DNA of 64,000 nt from Ignavigranum ruoffiae (GCF_900110675.1 NZ_FOEN01000007.1:44834-108833); one strand, 5' to 3'. Shown: positions 53,068 through 63,183, numbered from the stretch's first letter. Made by a program: numbers and translations. Notes: a model not told the origin generated them from the letters alone.

Positions 53068-54510
53068 ATGATGATAACTTTTATTTTATCTTGTATTGCG
53101 TTAGCTGTGGGTTATTTTGTGTATGGCAAATTTGCTGATCGAGTCTTTGGAACGGATCCTAATCGGGAAACGCCAGCAGTTTCAAATTATGATGGAGTCG
53201 ACTATGTTCCCTTGCCTTTATGGAAATCATTCTTAATTCAATTCTTAAACATTGCCGGAACCGGTCCAATCTTTGGTGCGATTGCTGGGGCTATGTGGGG
53301 ACCTTGGGCCTTTGTCTGGATTGTCTTTGGTTGTATCTTCGCCGGAGCGGTTCACGATATAATGATCGGTATGATGTCGGTTCGCTCCAATGGGGCTTCT
53401 GTCTCCGAATTAGTTGGTGAGAACTTGGGTGAAACAGCACGTTGGGTGATGGTTGTCTTTTCGATAGTCTTATTACTCTTGGTTGGTGTTGTCTTTGTTT
53501 CTTCACCGGCTGACTTATTGGCCAATCTGACTCAATGGAATCGTTGGTGGTGGGTTGCAGCTATTTTAATTTATTATATTGTGGCGACGATTTTACCAAT
53601 CGATGCGATTATCGCTAAAATTTATCCAATTTTCGGAATTTCCTTAGTTTTAATGGCAGTGGGTATTGTCGGTGGAATGATCTTTAATGGAAGTTTCGCT
53701 GAAATTCCTGAGTTTGCTTTTACCAACCCTCATGTTGATGGGGTATCTGTCTTTCCTTATGTATGTATTTCGATTGCCTGTGGCGCTATTTCTGGTTTCC
53801 ATGCAACTCAGTCGCCACTAATGGCACGGACAATTAAGTCTGAAGCTGAAGGTCGACGTGTCTTCTATGGTGCAATGATCACCGAGGGCTATGTCGCTTT
53901 GATCTGGGCGGCAGCAGCGATGACGTTCTTCGGTGGTTTAGAAGGTTTAGCGGCTGAAGGTGGTAAGGCTGCAGTCATTGTGAATAAGATTTCGCAAGGT
54001 TTAATGGGCCGTACTGGGATGGTCTTAGCCATCTTGGGTGTGGTTGCTTGTCCAATCACTTCGGGCGATACAGCGTTCCGTTCTATTCGACTGATTATTG
54101 CGGATACCTTCAAAATACCACAAAAAGCAATCCGTCAACGTTATATGATTGCTTTACCATTATTTGTTATTGCGGTTGCTTTGCTTTTTATTGATTTCAA
54201 TATTATTTGGCGCTATTTCTCTTGGTCTAACCAAACCTTAGCTGCGATTGCTTTGTGGGCAGCAGCAGCTTACCTGAAGAAACATGGTCGACAATATTGG
54301 GTAGCCATGGTGCCTGCAATGTTCATGACTGTCGTTGTGACTTCCTACATTATTATTGCGCCGGAAGGATTTGGGGCCGTTTGGGGAGCCAATACTCAAC
54401 TTGCTGAAATGGTTGGACTGATTGCTGGTATAGTTGTCATGGTCATTTGTAGCCTTGCTTTCATGCGGACTGACTTTAAGAAGGAGGGCTTACCATCGCA
54501 GATATCATAA
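53068..54510 (+). CDS. cstA: CstA-family carbon starvation transporter (short form)
   Basis: A 480-aa polytopic membrane protein of the CstA/BtsT family, shorter than the about 700-aa enterobacterial forms but typical of Gram-positive ones. Family segments include FLNIAGTGPIFGAIAGAMWG, VHDIMIGMMSVRSNGAS and CPITSGDTAFRSIRLI. The family imports pyruvate, and peptides have also been proposed. AAGGAGAG precedes the ATG pair. Its stop overlaps the next small ORF (TAATG). Confidence 0.9.
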   Translation: MMITFILSCIALAVGYFVYGKFADRVFGTDPNRETPAVSNYDGVDYVPLPLWKSFLIQFLNIAGTGPIFGAIAGAMWGPWAFVWIVFGCIFAGAVHDIMIGMMSVRSNGASVSELVGENLGETARWVMVVFSIVLLLLVGVVFVSSPADLLANLTQWNRWWWVAAILIYYIVATILPIDAIIAKIYPIFGISLVLMAVGIVGGMIFNGSFAEIPEFAFTNPHVDGVSVFPYVCISIACGAISGFHATQSPLMARTIKSEAEGRRVFYGAMITEGYVALIWAAAAMTFFGGLEGLAAEGGKAAVIVNKISQGLMGRTGMVLAILGVVACPITSGDTAFRSIRLIIADTFKIPQKAIRQRYMIALPLFVIAVALLFIDFNIIWRYFSWSNQTLAAIALWAAAAYLKKHGRQYWVAMVPAMFMTVVVTSYIIIAPEGFGAVWGANTQLAEMVGLIAGIVVMVICSLAFMRTDFKKEGLPSQIS

Positions 54511-54671
54511 TGCCGATCATTGTTATTGGTCTCGTCATTGGCTTAACAATCTTTGTTCAAGACAATCGGAAGAAACATGGGGTAGAATTTGGCCGGTCAT
54601 GTTCGGCCCGCCCCTTGGATTCAGATTTAAGTAAGAAGCATCAAGAGAGCAGATCAGATTCTTCTAAATAA
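54510..54671 (+). CDS. Small membrane protein coupled to cstA
   Basis: A 53-aa ORF that begins in the last base of the cstA stop (TAATG). It has one hydrophobic helix (PIIVIGLVIGLTIFV) and a basic, polar tail. AAGGAGGGC lies at 54481-54489, a distance better suited to an ATC codon at 54495 in the same frame, so either termination-reinitiation at the ATG or a rare start may apply. A terminator follows. It may be a small accessory subunit of the transporter. I know no family for it. Confidence 0.55.
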   Translation: MPIIVIGLVIGLTIFVQDNRKKHGVEFGRSCSARPLDSDLSKKHQESRSDSSK

Positions 54672-54689
54672 GTCTGGCAAAATTTCATT

Positions 54690-54730
54690 TACCGCTTGGA
54701 AAAGTTCAATCTTTTCTTGGCGGTATTTTT
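54690..54730 (+). terminator. Terminator after cstA unit
   Basis: ACCGC...GGAAAAG pairs with CTTTTC...GCGGT, around a six-base loop, followed by ATTTTTA. Confidence 0.75.
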
Positions 54731-54840
54731 ATGGAAGATTTATAAAATAGAGTTCGCTCAAGCTCCCGGCTAAAAGATCGTCTAATCAATCAAAAAATTT
54801 TATTCATTGAATATTTTAAAGAAAATATTAATCAAGGCCG

Positions 54841-54861
54841 TCATGTAAGCCTTTTACTTGA
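54841..54861. promoter_or_regulatory. Inverted repeat ahead of amino-acid ABC transporter
   Basis: TCA-GTAA and TTAC-TGA arms, each with one unpaired base, form a 21-bp inverted repeat about 75 bp upstream of the transporter gene. It is a possible operator; the regulator is unknown. Confidence 0.3.
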
Positions 54862-54937
54862 CTTGGAGGTCTTGAAATCGGTCAGCAATCCAGGTATATT
54901 GAAGTCTACAACAAAATCAAAGACAAGGAGGAAACGA

Positions 54938-56593
54938 ATGAAACGTCGTTGGCTAAGAAAAATTCAACTGATTGTGACTTGTATATTCGGTTTGGGACTG
55001 GCTTATCAACCGATAGCTGGGCTAGCTCAAACAGAAGATTCACAATCAAAGACTCAAGTAGAAATAAATGAGGGCTTGGAAGCCAAGGGAATCCTCCGTG
55101 TCGGTATGGAAGCGAATTATGCTCCTTTTAATTGGTCCCAGCCATCTGATTTGAATGGTGCAGTTGCTGTTTCAAATTCACCCGGTGAATATGCGAATGG
55201 ATATGATGTACAAGTCGCTAGAAGGCTTGCCGACCAACTCGGCTTAGAACTAGAAATTGTTAAATTAGAATGGGATGGTTTACCACCGGCCCTGACTTCA
55301 GGTAAAGTCGATGCCATCATTGCCGGGATGTCGGCTACTCCCGAGCGTAAGAAAGAAATTGATTTCACTGAAAATTATTATGACAGTCAAATGGTTCTCG
55401 TCGTACGCAAAGATAGTTCCTACGCTACGGCCAAAAGTTTAGCCGATTTTAAAGGGGCGAAAATAACCGGACAATTAAATACCTTTCACTATGACTTAAT
55501 TCCCCAAATTCCTCAAGTCCAACAACAAACGGCGATGGATTCCTTTCCGACCATGATTTCATCGGTCTTATCTGGCAAATCCGATGCCTATGTTTCTGAA
55601 GAACCCGGAGCCATGGCTGCTGTTGCTGCCAACTCCAAGTTAACTTATGTTAAATTTGCCGATCAGCAAGGATTTGCCTTAACCGATTATGATACAGGCA
55701 TCGCGATTGGCTTAAGGAAAGGCAGTCCATTGACCCAGCCTTTTAACCAAATTTTGGCGGAATTTGCCAATGAAGATCGTGACGAGTTAATGAAAGACAT
55801 GGTTCAACTTAACCTTCGTCAAGAGGATCCAAGCTTTTGGGGTGAAGTAGTCTCTCTATGGGATAGCTATGGTAATCAATTCCTAAAAGGAGCTGCCAAC
55901 ACCATGCTGATTGCTTTGGTATCGACCATTGTGGGCTCACTGATTGGTCTGGTAGTGGCGGTGATTCGTTCAATGCGCAGTCAATTTAAGAAAGGGCGTC
56001 CGGCCTATTACTTGTATCGAGTGATTGATTTTCTTCTAGTCGCCTATATCGAAATTTTCCGGGGGACCCCAATGATGGTTCAAGCCATGTTGATATTCTA
56101 TGGTTTGAAGCTCTTTTTCAATATTGATTTGTCTTCGATGACTGCAGCTTTCTTGATTGTATCGATTAACACCGGTGCTTACTTATCTGAAGTCATTCGC
56201 GGGGGTATTCATGGTGTGGATAAGGGCCAATATGAAGGTGCCAAAGCGATTGGTATGACCCATACCCAAACCATGCGCTATGTGGTTTTACCACAAGCGA
56301 TTCAATCGATTCTACCCACTTTGGGAAATGAATTTGTGATTAATATTAAGGATACCTCAGTGCTGAATGTAATTGCAGTGACCGAATTATTCTTCGTAAC
56401 GCGATCTGCAGCTGGTTCAACTTACTTAACTTTCCAGGCCTTTTTAATTACTTCTATTATTTATTTTGTATTAACCTTTGTAACCACACGAGTATTAAAC
56501 TTAATTGAGAAAAGTCTGTCTGGGACCGACTCCTATACTGTCAAGCAGTCGTCTTCGACAACAGCCGTGAGAGGGGTGAAGACCAATGACTAA
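54938..56593 (+). CDS. Amino-acid ABC transporter, substrate-binding/permease fusion
   Basis: A 551-aa fusion. It has a signal peptide (about 1-32, without a lipobox cysteine) and a family 3 extracellular solute-binding domain (about 45-300, [16 protein letters not shown] to the end). This is followed by a HisM/GlnP-type permease domain with about four helices (about 325-540), including the EAA-like [17 protein letters not shown]. Such fusions import polar amino acids such as glutamine, histidine or arginine. ACAAGGAGGAAACGA precedes ATG 54938. It overlaps the ATPase gene by 8 bp. Confidence 0.92.
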   Translation: MKRRWLRKIQLIVTCIFGLGLAYQPIAGLAQTEDSQSKTQVEINEGLEAKGILRVGMEANYAPFNWSQPSDLNGAVAVSNSPGEYANGYDVQVARRLADQLGLELEIVKLEWDGLPPALTSGKVDAIIAGMSATPERKKEIDFTENYYDSQMVLVVRKDSSYATAKSLADFKGAKITGQLNTFHYDLIPQIPQVQQQTAMDSFPTMISSVLSGKSDAYVSEEPGAMAAVAANSKLTYVKFADQQGFALTDYDTGIAIGLRKGSPLTQPFNQILAEFANEDRDELMKDMVQLNLRQEDPSFWGEVVSLWDSYGNQFLKGAANTMLIALVSTIVGSLIGLVVAVIRSMRSQFKKGRPAYYLYRVIDFLLVAYIEIFRGTPMMVQAMLIFYGLKLFFNIDLSSMTAAFLIVSINTGAYLSEVIRGGIHGVDKGQYEGAKAIGMTHTQTMRYVVLPQAIQSILPTLGNEFVINIKDTSVLNVIAVTELFFVTRSAAGSTYLTFQAFLITSIIYFVLTFVTTRVLNLIEKSLSGTDSYTVKQSSSTTAVRGVKTND

Positions 56594-57356
56594 TCAACCA
56601 GCAAGTATCCTCGAAGTGTCCCATCTGTCTAAACAGTTTGGCGACCATGTGGTATTGAAAGATATCGATTTCTCAGTGAATAAAGGCGAAGTCATTTCGA
56701 TTATTGGCTCTTCTGGCTCGGGAAAATCTACCCTCCTACGTTGCTTGAATCTTCTGGAAGAACCTTCAGGGGGCGATATTCTCTATCAAGGGACTTCGAT
56801 CTTAGGCGCAAATTATAAGCAAAATCATTTCCGTGCCGAAGTCGGGATGGTATTCCAACAATTTAATCTCTTTAAGAATATGAATGTTTTGAAGAATTGT
56901 ACCTTGGGACAAATTAAAATATTAGGTCGCTCTAAAGAAGAAGCAGAACAAATTGCCTTAGCCAATCTTGAAAAAGTAGGCATGGCTCCTTATGTTGATG
57001 CTCGGCCTAACCAATTATCTGGTGGCCAACAACAACGGGTGGCTATTGCCCGTGCCTTATCGATGAATCCTGAAGTTTTACTCTTTGACGAACCGACCTC
57101 GGCCCTAGATCCGGAGATGGTCGGCGAGGTCTTAGATACCATGACTCAGCTGGCTCATGAAGGGCTGACCATGATTGTAGTCACTCATGAAATGGACTTT
57201 GCCCGCGATGTTTCGACCCGAGTTATCTATATGGATCAGGGAGTGATCGTCGAAGACGGGCCGGCGGTTCAGGTGATTAATCATCCTCAACACAAACGGA
57301 CTCAAACTTTTTTGGCACGTTACCATGGCGATCAAGCCCGTAAGGAACAAGACTAA
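56586..57356 (+). CDS. Amino-acid ABC transporter ATP-binding protein
   Basis: A 256-aa GlnQ/HisP-type ATPase. Walker A is GSSGSGKST, the signature is LSGGQQQRV, and Walker B is [14 protein letters not shown]. It powers the fused permease encoded just upstream, with an 8-bp overlap. The ligand is not determined by sequence. Confidence 0.94.
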   Translation: MTNQPASILEVSHLSKQFGDHVVLKDIDFSVNKGEVISIIGSSGSGKSTLLRCLNLLEEPSGGDILYQGTSILGANYKQNHFRAEVGMVFQQFNLFKNMNVLKNCTLGQIKILGRSKEEAEQIALANLEKVGMAPYVDARPNQLSGGQQQRVAIARALSMNPEVLLFDEPTSALDPEMVGEVLDTMTQLAHEGLTMIVVTHEMDFARDVSTRVIYMDQGVIVEDGPAVQVINHPQHKRTQTFLARYHGDQARKEQD

Positions 57357-57824
57357 ATAGTTTTGTTCTAAATATCTTGTTGGTCAAACTTTGTTGCTAA
57401 TAGTGATTTCCCCCTGTATTTGGATCAGAGATCTGCCAAAGTTTTGACAAGAGACGACAGCAATAACCATTTAATTTGGGTCAATTTAACAAAGATTTCA
57501 AGAAAGATTTTCCACTAGACAGGCTCAGCAGTTTTCTGCTCGGACAACTGTCTAGTGGATTTTTTGCGAGGAGAATAATTTGTTGGCTAATTTTTGTCAA
57601 AGAACTGATGATCAAGAAATCGACAGCTTAAAAGAATAATATAATAAGAAGAGAGTCATCCTTTTTGGGATATTTTTTGTTATGATGGTAGGGATGATGG
57701 ACTTGACTTGTCTGAGATAGCCAGATTTTGTTGCCTACTTGATTCAATCAATCAGAGAAATGGGCAGGCGTCATTAATTAGTGTATAATCATTAAGATAA
57801 AAGAATTTTATGAAGGAGCGAATC
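57357..57824. other. Intergenic region ahead of coaBC
   Basis: This stretch holds the terminator at 57511-57566 and a second small hairpin near 57657-57678 (ATCC/GGGAT then TTTTTT). Between them is an 18-codon frame (TTG at 57582) with an AGGAGAAT before it, which I consider too weak to call. A TATAAT-like element lies near 57784. No other gene is seen. Confidence 0.5.
57511..57566 (+). terminator. Terminator of the amino-acid ABC operon
   Basis: TCCACTAGACAG (57511-57522) pairs perfectly with CTGTCTAGTGGA, with an inner stem AGCAG/CTGCT, followed by TTTTTT. Confidence 0.9.
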
Positions 57825-59036
57825 ATGTTAGAAGGATTAAAGATTGCCGTCTATGTCAGTGGCGGTATAGCAGCTTACAAGATTCCAGATTTCGTCAGAT
57901 CCTTGATTAAGGCTGGGGCTCAGGTTCGGGTAGCGATGACGCCGGCAGCAGAACAATTTGTCACCCCGTTTACCTTTGAAGTCTTAACTAAATATCCAGT
58001 TCTAAGAGATCAATCCACTTATCCCGATCCAGTCGGGCATATTCATTTGGCAGATTGGCTAGATCTGGCCATCTTAGTACCTGCTACAGCCAATAGCCTA
58101 GGGAAATTGGTTCATGGTATCGCTGATAATGAAGCCCTTGCATCGCTACTGGCCTGTAATCGACCTTGTTTAATTGTGCCAGCGATGAATAATAAGATGT
58201 GGGATCACCCAGCGACCCAACGAAACATTGATCAATTACGTCAAGATGGGTATTATGTTCTTGACCCGGCTAAAGGTTTCCTAGCAGAAGGTTATGAAGG
58301 CAAGGGCCGGATGCCGGAAGGTCAAGAAATTCTTCAGGCGGTTATGGCGTTAGCGACCATCAGTCAGCAAGAACAAAGATTAGATTTAACTGGACAAAAA
58401 ATTGTGATCTCAGCGGGAGGGACCCAGGAAGCCATTGATCCTGTTCGTTACATATCGAATCATTCCAGTGGCAAGATGGGCTTGGCCATCGCCCATGTCG
58501 CAGCCTTGGCCGGGGCCCAGGTTACTTTAGTCCGAACTCCAAGTGCTCGCGATTTGGCGGTAATTCCCGAAATTCAGTTGATTGATGTGGAGGATGCCCA
58601 CCAATTGCAGACAGCGATGACTGAAGAAGTGCAAGAAGCAGATATGGTTGTGATGGCCGCAGCAGTCTCAGATTATCGGCCAGCTCAAGTGGCAGAGCAA
58701 AAGATTAAGAAAGATAAGAGCCAAGTTTCAAATGATTGGCACCTTCATCTAGTTGAAAACCCTGATATCTTAGCTGGTTTACCTAAGGATCGGGCTTTGG
58801 TCATTGGTTTTGCAGCTGAAACTCAAGATGTTGAGAAGAACGCGACGGCTAAGCTAGTTCGTAAAGGCGCTGATATGATTGTGGCCAACGATGTTAGTCG
58901 GTCAGATATTGGCTTTGGTACTGATCAAAATGCGGTGACCTTAGTCACTCATCAAGATAAACGCTGTCTCGCTAAAACCTCGAAATTTCAAATTGCCTGG
59001 GCCATCTTAGATATGGCACAAAGCATTCAAAAATAA
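57825..59036 (+). CDS. coaBC: Phosphopantothenoylcysteine decarboxylase/ligase CoaBC
   Basis: A 403-aa bifunctional coenzyme A enzyme. The N-terminal FMN-binding decarboxylase (VSGGIAAYK, active-site His in HIHLADW, PAMNNKMW) is joined to a C-terminal CTP-dependent ligase (about 190-403, ISAGGTQEAIDPVRYISN). It makes 4-phosphopantetheine. The ATG at 57825 follows GAAGGAG. A hairpin terminator follows at 59053-59114. Confidence 0.95.
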   Translation: MLEGLKIAVYVSGGIAAYKIPDFVRSLIKAGAQVRVAMTPAAEQFVTPFTFEVLTKYPVLRDQSTYPDPVGHIHLADWLDLAILVPATANSLGKLVHGIADNEALASLLACNRPCLIVPAMNNKMWDHPATQRNIDQLRQDGYYVLDPAKGFLAEGYEGKGRMPEGQEILQAVMALATISQQEQRLDLTGQKIVISAGGTQEAIDPVRYISNHSSGKMGLAIAHVAALAGAQVTLVRTPSARDLAVIPEIQLIDVEDAHQLQTAMTEEVQEADMVVMAAAVSDYRPAQVAEQKIKKDKSQVSNDWHLHLVENPDILAGLPKDRALVIGFAAETQDVEKNATAKLVRKGADMIVANDVSRSDIGFGTDQNAVTLVTHQDKRCLAKTSKFQIAWAILDMAQSIQK

Positions 59037-59052
59037 ATTAAAGCCTACCGGC

Positions 59053-59114
59053 AAAATATCGTAAATAGTTTCTTCAGTTTCTATGGCTGATGGTGCTGTT
59101 TGCGATATTTTTTA
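59053..59114 (+). terminator. Terminator after coaBC
   Basis: AAAATATCG (59053 on) pairs with CGATATTTT, with partial inner pairing, followed by TTTTTTAT. Confidence 0.65.
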
Positions 59115-59229
59115 TATTGTACGCGATTAAAGGGTTTCCATTCGCTAGGAAAGGGAATAAAGGATTGAATCTAAATTCTTTGAGCATTATAATTGACAAT
59201 GACACTTTTTATCTGATAGGAGGGATTGG

Positions 59230-60150
59230 ATGATTAAACTGATTGCAACAGTGGAATCTATCCAACAAGGCCGAGATTTATTGGCCGCAGGCGTCGACTG
59301 CCTTTATTTTGGTGAGGATCGTTTTGGTTTACGTTTACCATATTCGTTTAGTCGTGAAGAACAAGCAAGCTTAACTCAACTGGCCCATGAAGCTGGTAAA
59401 GAAGTATCTATTGCTTTGAATGCTATTTTCCATAATGAGGGAATTGATCAAGTTCCTGAATATCTTGAGTTTCTCAAAGAGATTGGCGTAGATAGTGTGA
59501 CCTTGGGCGACCCGGGTGTAATTCAGAAGATGAAACGCCATGATTTATTTATTCCTTATCGTTATGATGCTCAAGTGGTCGTGACCAATTCCAAACAAAT
59601 TAACTTCTGGGCCAAGCGTGGAGCAATTGGAGCCGTCTTGGCGCGGGAAATTCCACGTGACGAGCTAAAAGTCTTAGCCCGAGAAGTGACGGTGCCAGTA
59701 GAAACGCTGGTCTATGGGGCAACTTGTATCCATCAATCCAGACGACCTTTATTAGAAAATTACTTCAATTATATTGCTAAGAAAGAATCGGTGGGCCGGG
59801 ATCGCGGTTTATTCTTATCAGAGCCATTGAAGAAGGATACCCATTACTCAATTTACGAAGACGACAATGGCACTCATATCTTTGCGAACAATGATATCTC
59901 TATGGTAGAACATCTGGATGAACTATATCAGATGGGTTTGAGGACTTGGAAATTAGACGGACTCTTTAGCCATCCGGATCAATTTGTGGAGATTGCTTCA
60001 GCTTTCGATCAAATGAGACAAGCGATTGAGGCAGGTCAGTGGGACCAAGAGAAATCTGCTCATTATCAATCAATCGTAGCCAGTCTTCATCCCGCTACAC
60101 GGGGTCTCGATACTGGTTTCTATGAGAAAGATCCTAAAGAGATAGTCTAA
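59230..60150 (+). CDS. U32 family protein, YrrN/TrhP1-like
   Basis: A 306-aa U32 protein, matching in size and content the first of two tandem genes found in Bacilli (yrrN-yrrO). These act in tRNA wobble-uridine hydroxylation (TrhP-type, prephenate-dependent). It has the segment VETLVYGATCIHQSRRPLL of the family. GATAGGAGGGATTGG precedes the ATG. The next U32 gene begins 13 bp after its stop, so they form one operon. Confidence 0.88.
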   Translation: MIKLIATVESIQQGRDLLAAGVDCLYFGEDRFGLRLPYSFSREEQASLTQLAHEAGKEVSIALNAIFHNEGIDQVPEYLEFLKEIGVDSVTLGDPGVIQKMKRHDLFIPYRYDAQVVVTNSKQINFWAKRGAIGAVLAREIPRDELKVLAREVTVPVETLVYGATCIHQSRRPLLENYFNYIAKKESVGRDRGLFLSEPLKKDTHYSIYEDDNGTHIFANNDISMVEHLDELYQMGLRTWKLDGLFSHPDQFVEIASAFDQMRQAIEAGQWDQEKSAHYQSIVASLHPATRGLDTGFYEKDPKEIV

Positions 60151-60163
60151 GAGAGGTGTAATT

Positions 60164-61405
60164 ATGACAGAAATTAAATTAAAAAAACCCGAAATTCTAG
60201 CGCCAGCTGGAACCTTAGAGAAATTAAAAACAGCCATTCACTATGGGGCTGATGCCTGCTATATTGGGGGCGAAGCTTACGGTTTACGGAGTCGAGCTGG
60301 GAATTTTAACTATGAAGAAATGGCGGAAGCTGTTGGATTTGCTCATAAACGTGGGGCAAAAGTCTATCTCGTTGCCAACATGATCACACATGAGGGCGAT
60401 GAAGTAGGCTCAGGAGAATTCTTCCGTACGGTGCGTGATTTAGGGATTGATGCGGTCTTAATCTCAGATCCAGGACTGATTCAAATTTGTGTGTCTGAAG
60501 CACCAGGCTTGCCAATCCATCTATCCACCCAAGCTTCAGCAACCAATTATGAAACGCTCAACTTCTGGGCTGACGAAGGATTAGAACGGGTCGTCTTGGC
60601 GCGTGAAGTTTCGATGGAAGAGATCCGTACCATGAATGAGAAGGTAGACGTAGAGATTGAAGCTTTCGTTCATGGAGCCATGTGTATCTCTTATTCTGGA
60701 CGCTGTGTCTTATCTAACCATATGTCGCAACGGGATGCCAACCGAGGAGGTTGTGCCCAGTCTTGTCGCTGGAAGTATGGACTGTTCGATATTGATACTG
60801 AAGATATTCGTCATCATGTCGGCGCCGGCGAAGAAGGTATCCGCGAGAAATTCGCCATGTCCTCCGTTGACTTGGCGATGATTGAACATATCCCCGACTT
60901 AGTTCAAGCTGGTGTGGATAGTCTGAAAATTGAAGGGCGCATGAAATCCATCCATTATGTGTCGACGATTGTGAATGTCTATCGAGCGGCCGTCGATGCC
61001 TACTGTGAAGATCCTGAGCACTATGAATTAAAGCAAGAATGGGTCGACGAATTATGGAAGGCTGCCCAACGTGAATTATCGACAGGTTTCTTCTATGGTA
61101 CACCCACCGAGAATGAACAATTATTTGGTCGCCGCCGCCGCATTCCTCATTATAATTTTGTCGGTCAAGTTCTTGACTACAATCCTGACACCGGCATTGC
61201 CACCATTCAACAACGGAATAAGTTCGTTGTCGGCGACACCGTCGAATTCTACGGACCAGGGATGCGCCATTTCCAACAAGAAGTGCGTCAATTATGGGAT
61301 GAAGATGGTTTGGAAATTATGGAAGCCCCTCATGCCATGATGATTTGTCAGTTGAAAGTCGATCAAGCGGTCGAACGCTTTGATATGATGCGCAAGGAGA
61401 AGTAA
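60164..61405 (+). CDS. U32 family protein, YrrO/TrhP2-like
   Basis: A 413-aa U32 protein. The signature EAFVHGAMCISYSGRC is followed by SNHMSQRDANRGGCAQSCRW, whose cysteines may bind an iron-sulfur cluster. It also has a C-terminal beta domain (about 330-400). TrhP proteins install 5-hydroxyuridine on tRNA with a chorismate-pathway metabolite as source. A chorismate mutase gene two genes downstream fits that link, though this is inference. GAGAGGTG precedes the ATG. Confidence 0.92.
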   Translation: MTEIKLKKPEILAPAGTLEKLKTAIHYGADACYIGGEAYGLRSRAGNFNYEEMAEAVGFAHKRGAKVYLVANMITHEGDEVGSGEFFRTVRDLGIDAVLISDPGLIQICVSEAPGLPIHLSTQASATNYETLNFWADEGLERVVLAREVSMEEIRTMNEKVDVEIEAFVHGAMCISYSGRCVLSNHMSQRDANRGGCAQSCRWKYGLFDIDTEDIRHHVGAGEEGIREKFAMSSVDLAMIEHIPDLVQAGVDSLKIEGRMKSIHYVSTIVNVYRAAVDAYCEDPEHYELKQEWVDELWKAAQRELSTGFFYGTPTENEQLFGRRRRIPHYNFVGQVLDYNPDTGIATIQQRNKFVVGDTVEFYGPGMRHFQQEVRQLWDEDGLEIMEAPHAMMICQLKVDQAVERFDMMRKEK

Positions 61406-61414
61406 GAATTAGCC

Positions 61415-62893
61415 ATGTCATTAAATCAAAATAAATTATATTATTCATTTTCTCAAAAAATTGTCATGGTTGTTTCTTTGTGTTTATTGTTGAATAGCTT
61501 TTTGATTCAAGTTTATGATTGGCAGTGGCTAAATTTTACCACTGATCAATTCTCGCTGATCTGTATTTTTATCGGCAGTTTATTGTTATGGTTGTTTGTT
61601 GCTCTGGATTGGCCCAGTTTACTCACCTTATTGGCCTTGTCATTTATTGGCGATTACAATTTGGCCAAAATTGCCAGCCTTTCCTTTGGTAATAGCACTT
61701 TTGTCTTTCTATTTCTAACCTTTATTGTGACGGCTGCTTTGAATCAGACTAGCTGTCTTAGTCGCTTAACCGCCTGGGCCTTGAACCAAGCCTGGGTTCA
61801 AGCGCAACCCCGGCGATTTATTCGGGTCATGTTGTTGGTCTTCCTGGCTTTGGCCATGATATTCTCGCCTTCGGTCTTATTTATGTTTGTCTTTCCAATT
61901 TATGAAGAACTATGTCAGCAGTTTAACTGGCAGAAGGGTGAAACCTCAGCAGCCTATTTATTATTTGCTGTCTATGCTACTTTAGCCATCGGCACGGCCA
62001 TGACACCGATTAACCATGTCTTTGCAATTACGGCGATGGGGATTTATCAATCCGCCAGTGGTCAAGGTATTAGTAACTTTCAGTATATGCAAATCGGGAT
62101 TCCTACAGGTTTGCTGATTTATGCCGTACTTCTGCTCAGTTTGCGCTATGTTTTCCCATTGAAAATTGATAAAATGCATATATCAGATATAAAAAGTATT
62201 CAAGTTACGGGTAAACTGACCCTCAGAGAAAAAATAGTCGGGGCTTTATTCTTACTGATGGTAGCTTTATGGATTTTGCCAGAGTTGATGAGCGGGCTTT
62301 GGCCAGCATTTAGTCTAATAATAAAAAATGCTGGCATTGTCTTTTCACCATTGTTGGTTGCAATATTAATGGCAATGATTGTAATCGATGGTGAACCACT
62401 ACTGAATATTCCGCAAACGATGAGTAAAGGTGTTCATTGGCCAAGTCTCTTGTTGGTTGCAGCGACCCTCTGCTTGGGATCGATTATTGCGAGTCCGGAA
62501 TTGGGACTGGTCGACTTGATTAATCAGACTTTCAGTACTTGGTTCCAAGGTTTACCCGTCCTACTATTCATTTTGTTATTTGTAGTTTGGGCCGGTCTAC
62601 AAACCAACTTGTCGTCGAATTTGGTTACCGTCTCCATGGTCACGACGGTTGCAGTCAGTCTGATCGGCAGTTCAGCCATGCAAGACATTCACTTAAATGT
62701 CTTAGCCTGCCTCATCGGTTTAATGGCTTCCTTGGCCTGGATGACACCACCGGCCATGCCATATGTGGCGATTTCAATCGGTAGCGGTTGGATTCATAGT
62801 CGGCAAAGTTTAACTCTCGGTTTGTGGCTCTTGTTTTGGAGCATTCTTATTGTCAGTTTCATCGCTTATCCATTAGGGATGGTTTTAATTTAA
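61415..62893 (+). CDS. SLC13/DASS-type anion permease
   Basis: A 492-aa membrane protein with about 11-12 helices. Regions TPINHVFAIT and GLQTNLSSNLVT are in the place of the DASS signatures (SNT-like motifs), so it belongs to the divalent anion/sodium symporter group, which carries citrate, succinate or sulfate. AAGGAG overlaps the stop of the previous gene; the start lies nine bases after it, so translation is linked. Substrate is unknown. Confidence 0.7.
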   Translation: MSLNQNKLYYSFSQKIVMVVSLCLLLNSFLIQVYDWQWLNFTTDQFSLICIFIGSLLLWLFVALDWPSLLTLLALSFIGDYNLAKIASLSFGNSTFVFLFLTFIVTAALNQTSCLSRLTAWALNQAWVQAQPRRFIRVMLLVFLALAMIFSPSVLFMFVFPIYEELCQQFNWQKGETSAAYLLFAVYATLAIGTAMTPINHVFAITAMGIYQSASGQGISNFQYMQIGIPTGLLIYAVLLLSLRYVFPLKIDKMHISDIKSIQVTGKLTLREKIVGALFLLMVALWILPELMSGLWPAFSLIIKNAGIVFSPLLVAILMAMIVIDGEPLLNIPQTMSKGVHWPSLLLVAATLCLGSIIASPELGLVDLINQTFSTWFQGLPVLLFILLFVVWAGLQTNLSSNLVTVSMVTTVAVSLIGSSAMQDIHLNVLACLIGLMASLAWMTPPAMPYVAISIGSGWIHSRQSLTLGLWLLFWSILIVSFIAYPLGMVLI

Positions 62894-62904
62894 GGGGGAA
62901 GAAC

Positions 62905-63183
62905 ATGTTTGAAGATTATCGTCAGCAGATAAATCAAATCGATCAGCAAATGGTCGGCTTGTGGGAAGAACGGATCAAGATTGTCGAAGAAATTGCAGCC
63001 ATTAAGCAAGCTCAAGGGATGGAAGTCCTCGATGAAGAACGTGAAATAAAGGTCATCGAACAGGCCAAATCTTATTTGTCAGACCCTGATTTGTCCCCTC
63101 TATTAGAAGAGTTTATGCAAGAGGTACTCAGATTATCTAGAAAACATCAAGTCACTTGGATGAATCAACACGAAGAAGAATAA
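62905..63183 (+). CDS. Chorismate mutase (AroQ type)
   Basis: A 92-aa AroQ-fold enzyme that rearranges chorismate to prephenate. The helix pattern RQQINQIDQQMVGLWEERIKIVEEIAAIKQAQG with conserved Arg, Lys and Glu positions is typical. It is a stand-alone enzyme of normal length. GGGGGAAG precedes ATG 62905; an upstream frame overlaps the permease. It is the last gene in a run that starts with the two U32 genes. Confidence 0.85.
   Translation: MFEDYRQQINQIDQQMVGLWEERIKIVEEIAAIKQAQGMEVLDEEREIKVIEQAKSYLSDPDLSPLLEEFMQEVLRLSRKHQVTWMNQHEEE

Noticed and set aside
54781..54937. Possible T-box or amino-acid riboswitch ahead of the ABC transporter
   Set aside because: No conserved T-box core, specifier loop or antiterminator was found, only a short inverted repeat.
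57582..57638. 18-codon leader-type ORF ahead of coaBC
   Set aside because: TTG start, no attenuator-like codon run, and no clear link to the following gene.
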